The notes: a model not told the origin generated them from the sequence alone. A DNA stretch of 9,784 nt from Desulfobulbaceae bacterium (GCA_024763495.1 JANTFJ010000069.1:1-9784); one strand, 5' to 3'; counted from the stretch's first letter, positions 1 through 6,597 are shown. Numbers and translations: made by a program.

Positions 1-31
1 AAATATATGCATCATGATTGCAGATTCAACT

Positions 32-52
32 GCCCCGAAGGGGCCTCTTTTT
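32..52 (+). terminator. Intrinsic terminator of a gene upstream of the window
   Basis: A perfect GC-rich hairpin, GCCCC (32-36), loop GAA, GGGGC (40-44), is followed by a T-rich run ending in five Ts (48-52). On the plus strand this is the classic Rho-independent form. No gene ends within the window before it, so it would serve a plus-strand gene lying to the left. Confidence 0.7.
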
Positions 53-73
53 CCAAGCTGAGTCTTGGGAAAA

Positions 74-105
74 AACTTAGGACGCTTACCCCGTGAGTAG
101 TAACG
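74..105 (+). repeat. 3' end fragment of a dispersed palindromic repeat
   Basis: This stretch (core TTAGGACGCTTACCCCGTGA followed by GTAGTAACG) matches the ends of two elements at the right of the window, 8891-8925 and 9111-9146, in the same orientation. Only the 3' end is recognisable here; the preceding 70 bases hold the terminator hairpin. It is one member of the TAACTRCTCAC-ended family described at 8742-8925. The remaining bases up to the FmdB gene are AT-rich and show no convincing promoter. Confidence 0.6.
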
Positions 106-229
106 TTTTTTTATTAGAGAAGACATATCCTGGTATTTAAGCAAATATTTATTTTCTATATAAAAAATACTGGAAATACCGGTTATGTTCAAATGTTTTT
201 TAATCTTTTTTTGTGACAGGAGACAGGTG

Positions 230-721
230 ATGCCGATTTATGAATTTTACTGCCCGGACTGCCATATGATTTTTAATTTTTTATCCAGCCGGGTAAATAC
301 CGAAAAAAGGCCGCTTTGTCCAAAATGCGGTAAGGTAAAACTGCAACGACAGGTGTCCATTTTTTCCACCATTGGCCGGGCAGAGGAAAATGATGAAATG
401 ATGCCTGATGTTGATGAAACAAAAATGGAAAATGCCCTGATGGACATGGCAGGTGAAATGGAAAATATCAATGAAGATGATCCTCGCCGGATGGCGAATT
501 TTATGCGAAATTTTTCCCGGAAAACCGGGCTTAACCTGGGAGACGGCATGGAGGAGGCCCTGGCCCGAATGGAGTCCGGCGAAGATCCGGCTAAGATTGA
601 GGAGGAGATGGGGGATCTGCTGGAAGGTGAAGATCCCTTTGGGATGATGAAGAAAAAAACAGGAGGCAAAAGCGCCGGGCAACCGGAGCCGGAGAGAGAT
701 GAGACTCTTTATGAGCTTTAA
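230..721 (+). CDS. FmdB-family zinc-ribbon protein
   Basis: A 163-residue protein that opens with the FmdB-type zinc ribbon: MPIYEFYCPDC, with Cys8/Cys11 and Cys30/Cys33 as two CxxC knuckles for one zinc ion. The rest (about 50-163) is acidic and Met-rich, probably helical, with short motifs (DPRRMANFMRNFSRKTG, GEDPAKIEEEMGDLL) that I recall from long-tailed FmdB proteins of Geobacter and relatives. FmdB was named as a putative regulator of formamidase genes; no role is firmly known for this long form. The start at 230 is chosen because MPIYEF is the conserved beginning and CAGGAGA lies a few bases upstream; an in-frame ATG at 185 would add 15 unconserved residues. The stop codon overlaps the stop of the convergent cobS by a shared TTAA. 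The family call is firm, the function is not. Confidence 0.85.
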   Translation: MPIYEFYCPDCHMIFNFLSSRVNTEKRPLCPKCGKVKLQRQVSIFSTIGRAEENDEMMPDVDETKMENALMDMAGEMENINEDDPRRMANFMRNFSRKTGLNLGDGMEEALARMESGEDPAKIEEEMGDLLEGEDPFGMMKKKTGGKSAGQPEPERDETLYEL

Positions 722-1491
722 AAAGGGAGCAGTGCCTGGCTGGAAAATCCGGCCGCGAGCCAACCCAGAGCCTCGGCAATTTCGCAGCTTGCCCCCAGGA
801 CATCGCCGGTAACCCCTCCCAGCAGTTTATGAGCCTGATAGCGCAGAACCAGGGCCGGCAGTTGGCAGCATAACAGGATAATCAATATGGGGGAGCCCGT
901 CACAACCGCGGGCAATAAAAATAAAGAAGCAAGCAGTACCTGTTTAATGGTAATTTGACCGACAAAAACATGGCCGGTGCCGATCAGGCGGGGATAGTGA
1001 CTTTTCCAGGCCAGGGTCAACATGGCCCAGCGGGCCGCTGCCGGGACAACGGCCAGCAGCACAAGCGTTTTAAGGATTGCCGGGCTGCTCTGCGCCGGGG
1101 ATAGCAGGCTGGAAAGTGCCGCTCCTTTCAGGCCCAGGGTGAGAATCAGACCTGCCGCCCCAAAGGCGCCGGTAGCGGAATCCTTCATGATGGCCAGTCG
1201 TTTTTCCGGGGTTGAGCCGCCACCGAGACCGTCAAAGAGATCAGCCACCCCGTCAAGATGGAGTCCCCTGGTTAAAAAGGCCTCCATGATAACCAGCAGC
1301 ACCGCGGCGGGCAGCGGGTTAATTCCCACCCGGAAAAAGAACCAGGCGGCAGCAGCCATAGCCAGGCCGATAACCCAGCCCGCCAAAGGAAAAAAGACAG
1401 CGCCGCGAACAAGCTGTCCGGCGCTGACCTTATCCGGCCCCACCGGCAGCATGGTTAAAAAAGACAAGGCTGTCCGTAGAGAATGGAGCAT
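718..1491 (-). CDS. cobS: Adenosylcobinamide-GDP ribazoletransferase (cobalamin synthase)
   Basis: CobS is the integral membrane enzyme that joins adenosylcobinamide-GDP with alpha-ribazole (or its 5'-phosphate) to give adenosylcobalamin (phosphate), the last assembly step. The family signature GLHLDGVADLFDGLGG (about residues 76-91) carries the acidic residues expected at the active site, and a second conserved block, GGVTGDVLGA, lies near the C-terminus. FFPLAGWVIG near the N-terminus and several hydrophobic stretches fit the polytopic family, and the length (257-260) is usual. Two starts are possible: ATG at 1491, two bases after the cobT stop, or an in-frame TTG at 1500 overlapping cobT. 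CAGGAG at 1510-1505 is 13 bases from the ATG but only 4 from the TTG. I prefer the ATG because the distance to the conserved LSFxTxLPV matches E. coli CobS. It is translationally coupled to cobT. Confidence 0.93.
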   Translation of the reverse strand: MLHSLRTALSFLTMLPVGPDKVSAGQLVRGAVFFPLAGWVIGLAMAAAAWFFFRVGINPLPAAVLLVIMEAFLTRGLHLDGVADLFDGLGGGSTPEKRLAIMKDSATGAFGAAGLILTLGLKGAALSSLLSPAQSSPAILKTLVLLAVVPAAARWAMLTLAWKSHYPRLIGTGHVFVGQITIKQVLLASLFLLPAVVTGSPILIILLCCQLPALVLRYQAHKLLGGVTGDVLGASCEIAEALGWLAAGFSSQALLPF

Positions 1492-1493
1492 GT

Positions 1494-2546
1494 TTAACAA
1501 CTGACTCCTGCCTCGCTGAAAGTGGCCATTTCGGTCAGGATTTTTACTCCGGCTTCAATGATATTCATGGCCAGGGCCGCGCCGGTTCCCTCGCCGAGCC
1601 GCAGGTCAAGATGAAGCAGGGGCTGGCGGTCGATTGCCGCGAAAAACAGTTTATGGCCCTGCTCGGCCGACATGTGACTGAAAAAACAGTAATCAAGGAT
1701 CAGGGGATTCATCTTCATTGCCGCCAGGGCCCCGGCACTGGAGATAAACCCATCCACGACCACCGGAATCCGTTGGCGGGCTGCCTCGATAATCATGCCG
1801 CAGATAGCGGCAATTTCCAGGCCGCCCAATGCTGCCAGAACATCGAGCGCTGAGGTCAGCCGTGTTTTGTTCACCTTCAGGGCGTTAGCAACAACCGCGA
1901 TTTTATGTTCCAGGGTTTTGTCGTCTATTCCTGTGCCCCGGCCCGTGACTTCTGCCGGATCAAGACCGAGCAGAGCTGAAAATAAAGCAGCGGAAGGAGT
2001 TGTGTTGGCAATGCCCATATCACCTGTTCCCAGGATATCCGCTCCATCGCTGATTGCCTCTGCCGCCATCTCCATGCCGACACTGATTGCGGACAGCGCT
2101 TCGTCACGGCTCATGGCCGGGCCTGTCATTATATTGTCGGTGCCTGCTTTTATCTTGCGCGAATAAAGCCCTTCCAGTTCCAGTTCAGCCGCAACTCCCA
2201 CATCAATTACTCTAACCTCGGCCCCGACATGGCGCCCCAGGACATTTACCCCGGCCCCGCCGGCCATAAAGTTAACTACCATCTGCCGGGTTACTTCCCG
2301 GGGAACCGTGCTGACACCTTCAGCCGCTACCCCGTGATCGGCGGCAAAGGTTAAAATAATCTTCTTCTTTATCGCCGGGCTCAGGCTTTTCCTGATCCCG
2401 CACAGGCGGCGGGCCGTTTCTTCCAGGCGGCCCAGGCTGCCCGGCGGCTTGGTCAGATTATCCAGCCGTTCGCGGGCCATGGTCATGGCTTTTTTATCAA
2501 GCGGTTTTATTGCGGCGCAAATTTTTTTTAATTGTTTTTCGGTCAA
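1494..2546 (-). CDS. cobT: Nicotinate-nucleotide-dimethylbenzimidazole phosphoribosyltransferase
   Basis: CobT transfers the phosphoribosyl group of nicotinate mononucleotide to the lower-ligand base (5,6-dimethylbenzimidazole or another benzimidazole/purine), giving the alpha-ribazole phosphate used by CobS. Landmarks in order: PPGSLGRLE (34-42), AADHGV (69-74), GTGDMGIANTTPS (173-185) and PLLHLDLRLGEGTGA (309-323), with Glu319 in the position of the catalytic glutamate of Salmonella CobT. The 350-residue length is typical. The start is TTG at 2546: an in-frame stop lies three codons upstream, and the ~33 residues before PPGSLGRLE match the family. The ribosome binding site is weak. The next gene, cobS, follows with no gap, so the two form an operon. 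No gene for making the lower-ligand base is in view. Confidence 0.95.
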   Translation of the reverse strand: MTEKQLKKICAAIKPLDKKAMTMARERLDNLTKPPGSLGRLEETARRLCGIRKSLSPAIKKKIILTFAADHGVAAEGVSTVPREVTRQMVVNFMAGGAGVNVLGRHVGAEVRVIDVGVAAELELEGLYSRKIKAGTDNIMTGPAMSRDEALSAISVGMEMAAEAISDGADILGTGDMGIANTTPSAALFSALLGLDPAEVTGRGTGIDDKTLEHKIAVVANALKVNKTRLTSALDVLAALGGLEIAAICGMIIEAARQRIPVVVDGFISSAGALAAMKMNPLILDYCFFSHMSAEQGHKLFFAAIDRQPLLHLDLRLGEGTGAALAMNIIEAGVKILTEMATFSEAGVSC

Positions 2547-2571
2547 TTTTGTTCACTCTGTTAGGTGTGAA

Positions 2572-2585
2572 AGTGACTGGTCACT
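2572..2585. promoter_or_regulatory. 14-base dyad upstream of cobT, possible operator
   Basis: AGTGAC-TG-GTCACT is a perfect 6+6 dyad, 26 bases upstream of the cobT TTG start. A second, imperfect dyad (GGGGTTG 2605-2611 / CAACACC 2619-2625, one mismatch) lies just beyond it. Position and symmetry would suit a dimeric repressor site or a leader hairpin. No known operator is recognised, and no cobalamin riboswitch core is visible between 2547 and 3216. Confidence 0.3.
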
Positions 2586-2653
2586 ATTCGTTTCTGTTTT
2601 ACCTGGGGTTGTATTTCTCAACACCTTACCCCTGAAAATAATTTATGTCCACT

Positions 2654-2870
2654 GTCAGGTAACGCTTCGCGCAACCAGACCTGCGCAGGTTCAAAGCATG
2701 GGAATTTTCATTTTTGCCAGGATTAACATGATCATCAGGATAAATAAAAATCTTGAAAATCTTGTTTATCCTGTCACAAAAAGTCCACCCAAAGGGCGAT
2801 AGGTTCATCGCCATGCGTGGCGCATGACACCAGTGTAGGTCATGGTGGCGGCGAAGCCGGTTCCATGACA
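2654..2870. repeat. 217-base structured repeat, copy 1 of a head-to-tail pair
   Basis: It begins GTCAGGTAACGCTTCGCG and ends GGTTCCATGACA, and is followed directly by a nearly identical unit. Inside are several hairpins: CAGGATAAA (2736-2744) / TTTATCCTG (2765-2773); CATGCG (2812-2817) / CGCATG (2821-2826); and GTCATGG (2839-2845) / CCATGAC (2863-2869) enclosing CGGC-GAA-GCCG. There is no credible coding capacity. It resembles dispersed intergenic repeats of deltaproteobacteria, but I cannot name the family. Confidence 0.85.
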
Positions 2871-3086
2871 GTCAGGAAACGCTTCGCGTAACCAGACTGC
2901 GCAGGTTCAAAGCATGGGAATTTTCATTTTTGCCAGGATTAACATGATCATCAGGATAAATAAAAATCTTGTAAATTTTGTTTATCCTGTCACAAAAAGT
3001 CCACCCAAAGGGCGATAGGTTCATCGCCATGCGTGGTGTATGACACCAGTGTAGGTCATGGTGGCGGCGAAGCCGGTTCCATGACA
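2871..3086. repeat. 216-base structured repeat, copy 2 of a head-to-tail pair
   Basis: By direct reading this copy differs from copy 1 by six substitutions and one deleted C in about 217 positions (near 97% identity). The GTCATGG/CCATGAC hairpin (3055-3085) and the CAGGATAAA/TTTATCCTG dyad are unchanged. In the CATGCG-TGG-CGCATG hairpin the right arm has become TGTATG, so two G-C pairs would be G-U pairs in a plus-strand RNA. The tight join with copy 1 and the high identity point to a recent tandem duplication. Confidence 0.85.
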
Positions 3087-3216
3087 ATAATGCAGGGAAA
3101 AATTTGATCCGGCCATGCCGGTTTAGCTGGTAAACAGATTTCAGTTATGCTAAAATAATATGTTTTCATCTCAATGCCGGCAAAATTAAAAATCAACCTA
3201 TCCTGAAAATAACATC
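3087..3216 (+). promoter_or_regulatory. Leader of the receptor operon
   Basis: These 130 bases between the repeat pair and the receptor start should hold the operon promoter. A compact hairpin, CCGGC-CAT-GCCGG (3109-3121), is followed by AT-rich DNA including TATGCTAAAATAATATG near 3146-3162, from which a -10 element could be drawn, but no good -35 stands at the right distance. There is no clear Fur box and no cobalamin riboswitch. No strong ribosome binding site precedes the ATG at 3217. The promoter itself is a guess. Confidence 0.3.
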
Positions 3217-3312
3217 ATGAAACAACTCCTGTCTTTTATTCTTGTCCTTTTCCTGTCCGGCGGCCTGGCGGTCAATTCCCTTTCAGCGGCAGAGCCCTAT
3301 CCTGAAAATAAC
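3197..3312 (+). repeat. Perfect 17-base direct repeats flanking the receptor signal-peptide region
   Basis: CCTATCCTGAAAATAAC occurs at 3197-3213, just before the start codon, and again at 3296-3312, inside the gene just after the signal peptide (codons for YPENN). The offset is 99 bases, exactly 33 codons. Sequences on both sides of the two copies differ. Confidence 0.75.
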
Positions 3313-5100
3313 GATTTATCCATGTACTTTACAGAGGATGAACTGGTGGTGGAGAGTAGTGCCAGGGCACCAAGGCTGATAAGCCGGACAGCGGAAAACA
3401 TTACTGTAATCACCGCGGAAGAAATAGAAAAGATGAAGCTCCACAGTGTGGACGAGATTCTTGCCAGGGTTTCCGGCCTTTTCGTTGACTATAACGGCCA
3501 GGATTTTATGAACCTGGCGGTAACACTTATTCATGGCTCGGACTATGAACATGTCCTGGTGCTGCTGGACGGCATTCGCCTCAACAAGGCTTCCGCCGAA
3601 ATTGCCTATTGCAACATAGTGCCGGTGCAGATCATTAAACGGATAGAGGTAATCAAGGGCGCGGCCTCCTCGGCCTGGGGATCAGCCCTGGGCGGGGTGA
3701 TTAATATTATCACCAAAGACCCCGGTGTGACGGCCAGGCCCGTGGCCGACCTCACTACCTCCCTGGGCGAATATGGCAGCCAGGATTTCCGGGGCGATGT
3801 CAGCGGCAGGATCAGTGATGTTGCCGGCTATTACCTGGCTGCCGGCTATCAGTCATCGGACGGTATTCTCGATGGCCGTTTTTTCGACAACAAGAACGTC
3901 TACGGCAAATTTAACTTCCAGCTTCCCCGGCGCTCGAATCTTTCCTTTTCCTATGGTCTCAGCGCCCCGGAATACAAGTCAAATTATATGGAAAGCTGGG
4001 ATATGCAGACGGTAATCAATGATCGTAACCAGTGGTTCACCGCTGAGTTGAGCATGCCGCTGGCCGAGGGATTAAATCTCTATCTGGGCGGCCACCGGCT
4101 GGACAACGATTTACGGGTCAAGTCAGGGGCCATCTCTTCCCCGCTGGTATACTGGGATCCTGAATACCGGGAGGACAACTTCGGGGGCAGCGGTCGGCTG
4201 ACCTGGAGCCGGGGACGCCACAATGCCGTGCTGGGGGCGGAAATTGAGCGCTACGAGGAAAAAGACCGGGAAAAGACCAGCGACTACCAGGCTCAATGCC
4301 GTTACGAGGAGGACTGGGCTTTCTATGCTAATGACTCGTTCCACCTGGGGAGGTTCTCTCCATCCCTGGGACTGCGTTACGACCATCTCTCCCTGGATAA
4401 CAGCCAGCTCAGTCCCAGCCTGGGCTTTACCTGGCAGCAGGACGGGAATACCATTTTCCGCGCCCTGGTTGCCAGGGGCTTCCGCAAACCGCCCATTGCC
4501 CTGAAAAGCGGCGATCCCTATATCTATGGAAATTTGAGCCCTGATATCGAAGCAGAAGAGTTGTGGTCCTGGCAGGTCGGGATGGAGACTTCCGCCCTGC
4601 AATTCTGCCGCCTCAAGACTACCCTCTTTCTGCACCAGACTGACGACGTCTGGCGCTATAACGAGGTTAAGGGGTATTTTGATAATTCAGGAAAGGGTGA
4701 AGAACGGCGCGGCCTGGAGCTGGAAATTGAGACCATGCCTTTTTATAATTTTTCCCTGCAGGCCAATGGTACCTATCTCTATTTTGACAGGGAGGGGATG
4801 ACCAATGACGACATGTACACGGCAAACCTTATTTTAATCTATGACAGGGTGGATTTTTTCCGGGCCGAGCTGAGCGGCCATTATGTCTGGTGGGGAGATA
4901 TCAGCTCTCCCGCCTCCTGGAACGGCAGGTGTGATAATTTTCTCTGGAACTTGACTTTGAGTAAAAAAATCACCTATAATACCTTTAATATGGATCTTTT
5001 CCTGGTGGCCCGCAATCTTTTTAACGGTGCGCAATATGATGACGAGCTGACTAAGAATGCCGGACGCTGGGTTGAGGCAGGTATAAAATTTTACTTTTAG
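3217..5100 (+). CDS. TonB-dependent outer-membrane receptor, BtuB/CirA-like
   Basis: A 627-residue outer-membrane active transporter, taking up a ligand with energy from TonB-ExbBD. Residues 1-24 are a Sec signal peptide (MKQLLSFILVLFLSGGLA..., likely cut in SLSA-AEP). A TonB-box-like DELVVESSA (41-49) precedes the plug domain (about 52-167), with VITAEEIEKMK, VLVLLDGIRLN and the typical RIEVIKGAASSAWGSALGG leading to VINIITK. The remainder is a 22-strand-type barrel rich in alternating aromatic residues, with NLF (a usual late-barrel motif) and a terminal Phe after GIKFYF. The size is close to E. coli BtuB (614). Ligand: cobalamin is suggested by the divergent cobT-cobS, but there is no B12 riboswitch, and the peptide gene starts only 12 bases downstream, so the ligand may relate to the modified peptide. 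Similar receptors carry haem or siderophores. Family firm, ligand unknown. Confidence 0.9.
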   Translation: MKQLLSFILVLFLSGGLAVNSLSAAEPYPENNDLSMYFTEDELVVESSARAPRLISRTAENITVITAEEIEKMKLHSVDEILARVSGLFVDYNGQDFMNLAVTLIHGSDYEHVLVLLDGIRLNKASAEIAYCNIVPVQIIKRIEVIKGAASSAWGSALGGVINIITKDPGVTARPVADLTTSLGEYGSQDFRGDVSGRISDVAGYYLAAGYQSSDGILDGRFFDNKNVYGKFNFQLPRRSNLSFSYGLSAPEYKSNYMESWDMQTVINDRNQWFTAELSMPLAEGLNLYLGGHRLDNDLRVKSGAISSPLVYWDPEYREDNFGGSGRLTWSRGRHNAVLGAEIERYEEKDREKTSDYQAQCRYEEDWAFYANDSFHLGRFSPSLGLRYDHLSLDNSQLSPSLGFTWQQDGNTIFRALVARGFRKPPIALKSGDPYIYGNLSPDIEAEELWSWQVGMETSALQFCRLKTTLFLHQTDDVWRYNEVKGYFDNSGKGEERRGLELEIETMPFYNFSLQANGTYLYFDREGMTNDDMYTANLILIYDRVDFFRAELSGHYVWWGDISSPASWNGRCDNFLWNLTLSKKITYNTFNMDLFLVARNLFNGAQYDDELTKNAGRWVEAGIKFYF

Positions 5101-5112
5101 GGAGGCAGTACC

Positions 5113-5259
5113 ATGAAAGAGAAAAAACTTGTTATCCTGAAACCCGGCCTCAAACCGCAGGAGGTGGCTGCCATGGCATCTTGCTGCAAAAGCGGGCCGA
5201 CGCCGGTACGAACCTATCTTCCTTCCCTGACCGGCCCTGCCGGGCAGGCTGCCCGCTAA
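5113..5259 (+). CDS. Putative RiPP precursor peptide (radical-SAM-modified, Cys-Cys type)
   Basis: A 48-codon gene preceded by a strong ribosome binding site, GGAGG at 5101-5105, seven bases from the ATG and directly after the receptor stop. The N-terminal half is a charged, leader-like segment (MKEKKLVILKPGLKPQEVAA). The C-terminal half, after MAS, is CCKSGPTPVRTYLPSLTGPAG followed by QAAR, with the only two cysteines side by side (24-25), then Gly/Pro/Ser/Thr. Size, leader-core layout and position before a SPASM radical SAM gene all fit a precursor peptide. I recall ~48-residue 'geopeptide' precursors beside such maturases in Geobacter, but cannot confirm membership. No protease cleavage site (for example GG) or exporter gene is evident. 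The modification is unknown; a thioether from one or both cysteines is one possibility. Confidence 0.72.
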   Translation: MKEKKLVILKPGLKPQEVAAMASCCKSGPTPVRTYLPSLTGPAGQAAR

Positions 5260-5302
5260 AGAGGCTGACGGGGGGGTATTTCCCCCGTCATTTTTCCTCT
5301 TT
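5258..5302 (+). terminator. Terminator-like hairpin between precursor peptide and maturase genes
   Basis: A perfect nine-base stem, TGACGGGGG (5266-5274) / CCCCCGTCA (5282-5290), with a seven-base loop, is followed at once by TTTTT (5291-5295). Outside it, AAAGAGG (5258-5264) pairs with CCTCTTT (5296-5302), so the structure can extend to two bases before the maturase ATG at 5305. It starts in the stop codon of the peptide gene. As an intrinsic terminator it would stop most transcripts after the peptide; the outer stem would also bury the maturase start region, which has no visible ribosome binding site. Confidence 0.75.
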
Positions 5303-5304
5303 CC

Positions 5305-6597
5305 ATGCCCTTTTCCTCTTATCTCAAAGTCTATGACTGCCCGGATCGACCGGGATATTGCCTGCTTTTTTCTACCAGGAACGCGGCCACGGCCCTGCTT
5401 GACCGGGCAACATACCATGACCTGCTTAACGGCGGAGACCATGCTGAAATCATTGCGGAGTTAAGCGGCCAGGGGATGTTTGTCGCTGATCCCGGCAGGG
5501 AAAGAAAGGAAGTTTCAGCCTATCTCGAGGAACTCAACCGGGTCAACAGCAAGGTCAGTGTCGCCGTAATTCCGGGAATGGCCTGTAATTTCGCCTGCCG
5601 CTACTGTTATGAGGGCGGCAACAAGGGTTCCGCCGCCATGTCCGATGGTACGATCAGGCAGCTCATCACCTTTCTGTCCGCCTGGTTTCAACCCGGCCGC
5701 AAGATTCTCAACCTGGATTTTTACGGCGGTGAACCCCTGTTGTACACCAGCTGTATCAAGTCTGTTGCCCGCCGTTTAAAGCCCATGATAGAGGATAAGG
5801 GAGGGGTTTTCGAATTTAGCCTGGTATCAAACGGCTCCCTGCTGAGGCCAGAAATCATTGAAGAGCTTCTTCCTCTCGGCCTGAATGCCGTCAGGGTCAC
5901 CATTGACGGGCCGGAGGAAAACCACAATTTTTCCCGGCCGTTAAAGGGAAACAGACCCAGTTTCTCCGTAATTACCAATAATCTTAAGCAGTGTGCCGAC
6001 CTGATTCATATTGGCCTGAACAGTAATTTTACCAGGAAAAATTATCAGACCTTTCCCCGCCTGCTGGATTTTCTCCTTGAGGCGGATCTCGGACCTGAAC
6101 GTATCGGCCAGATAAATTTCAGTCCTGTTATCCAGGTCAACAACAGGCCTGATTCAATAATTTTCCAGGGGGGGTGCGGATCAGGCAATGAACCATGGCT
6201 GGCAGAGGCGGTTGTTTTCCTGCGGGCCGAGCTTTTAAAACGGGGCTACAGGACCTCCGCCATAAGCCCGTCACCCTGCATGGTTGATTTGAAGGACTGC
6301 TTTACGGTTCATTACGATGGAACAATTTGTAAATGTCCGGCCCTTATCGGCCAGGATAAATATGTCTGCGGTGATATCTGGTCGGAAATTATCGATAACC
6401 GGCAGTATCACCTGAATCACTGGCAGCAGAACGGGGAGTGCGGGGATTGCGAGTATCTGCCGCTTTGTTTTGGCGGCTGCCGATTCATGGCCCTGCAGCG
6501 CCGGGGCCACATGGCAGAAGTGGACTGCCGCAGGGATTTTTTTGACGCCGCTCTGGAAGAACTGATCAGGCAGGATATGATGAGCCGGATGGAATAA
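5305..6597 (+). CDS. Radical SAM/SPASM peptide maturase (geopeptide-maturase-like)
   Basis: A 430-residue enzyme expected to modify the 48-residue peptide encoded just upstream by radical chemistry. Residues 1-80 form an N-terminal domain (YLKVYDCPDRPGYCLLFSTR) that may bind the leader. The radical SAM core holds Cys94-x3-Cys98-x2-Cys101 (CNFACRYC) for the SAM-bound 4Fe-4S cluster, the GGEP motif (141-144) and VSNGSLL. The C-terminal SPASM domain has Cys325, 332, 342, 344 and 355, then Cys379-x2-Cys382-x5-Cys388-x3-Cys392 and Cys408, enough for two auxiliary 4Fe-4S clusters. The start follows a terminator-like hairpin and has no Shine-Dalgarno sequence, suggesting low expression relative to the peptide. 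I recall the geopeptide maturases of Geobacter as the nearest named family; an anaerobic-sulfatase-maturase relative is the alternative, but no sulfatase is near. Confidence 0.85.
   Translation: MPFSSYLKVYDCPDRPGYCLLFSTRNAATALLDRATYHDLLNGGDHAEIIAELSGQGMFVADPGRERKEVSAYLEELNRVNSKVSVAVIPGMACNFACRYCYEGGNKGSAAMSDGTIRQLITFLSAWFQPGRKILNLDFYGGEPLLYTSCIKSVARRLKPMIEDKGGVFEFSLVSNGSLLRPEIIEELLPLGLNAVRVTIDGPEENHNFSRPLKGNRPSFSVITNNLKQCADLIHIGLNSNFTRKNYQTFPRLLDFLLEADLGPERIGQINFSPVIQVNNRPDSIIFQGGCGSGNEPWLAEAVVFLRAELLKRGYRTSAISPSPCMVDLKDCFTVHYDGTICKCPALIGQDKYVCGDIWSEIIDNRQYHLNHWQQNGECGDCEYLPLCFGGCRFMALQRRGHMAEVDCRRDFFDAALEELIRQDMMSRME

Noticed and set aside
185..229. Upstream start for the FmdB-family gene
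   Set aside because: The added residues (MFKCFLIFFCDRRQV) precede the conserved MPIYEF beginning, and a good ribosome binding site serves the ATG at 230.
1022..1504. 160-codon plus-strand reading antisense to cobS
   Set aside because: Low-complexity Ala/Pro/Ser composition expected from the reverse of a GC-rich membrane-protein gene; cobS is certain.
2654..3086. CRISPR array
   Set aside because: There are only two long units of ~217 bases that are almost identical throughout, with no short repeat-spacer pattern.
2626..3087. Two minus-strand readings of 62 and 71 codons sharing a long identical peptide (MAMNLSPFGWTFCDRINKI...)
   Set aside because: They are the same reading of the two repeat copies; the single-base indel changes the frame at the end, there is no ribosome binding site, and the DNA is dominated by hairpins.
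4834..5442. 202-codon minus-strand reading antisense to the receptor end, the peptide and the maturase start
   Set aside because: It is antisense to three better-supported genes, crosses the terminator-like hairpin, and has no recognisable domain.
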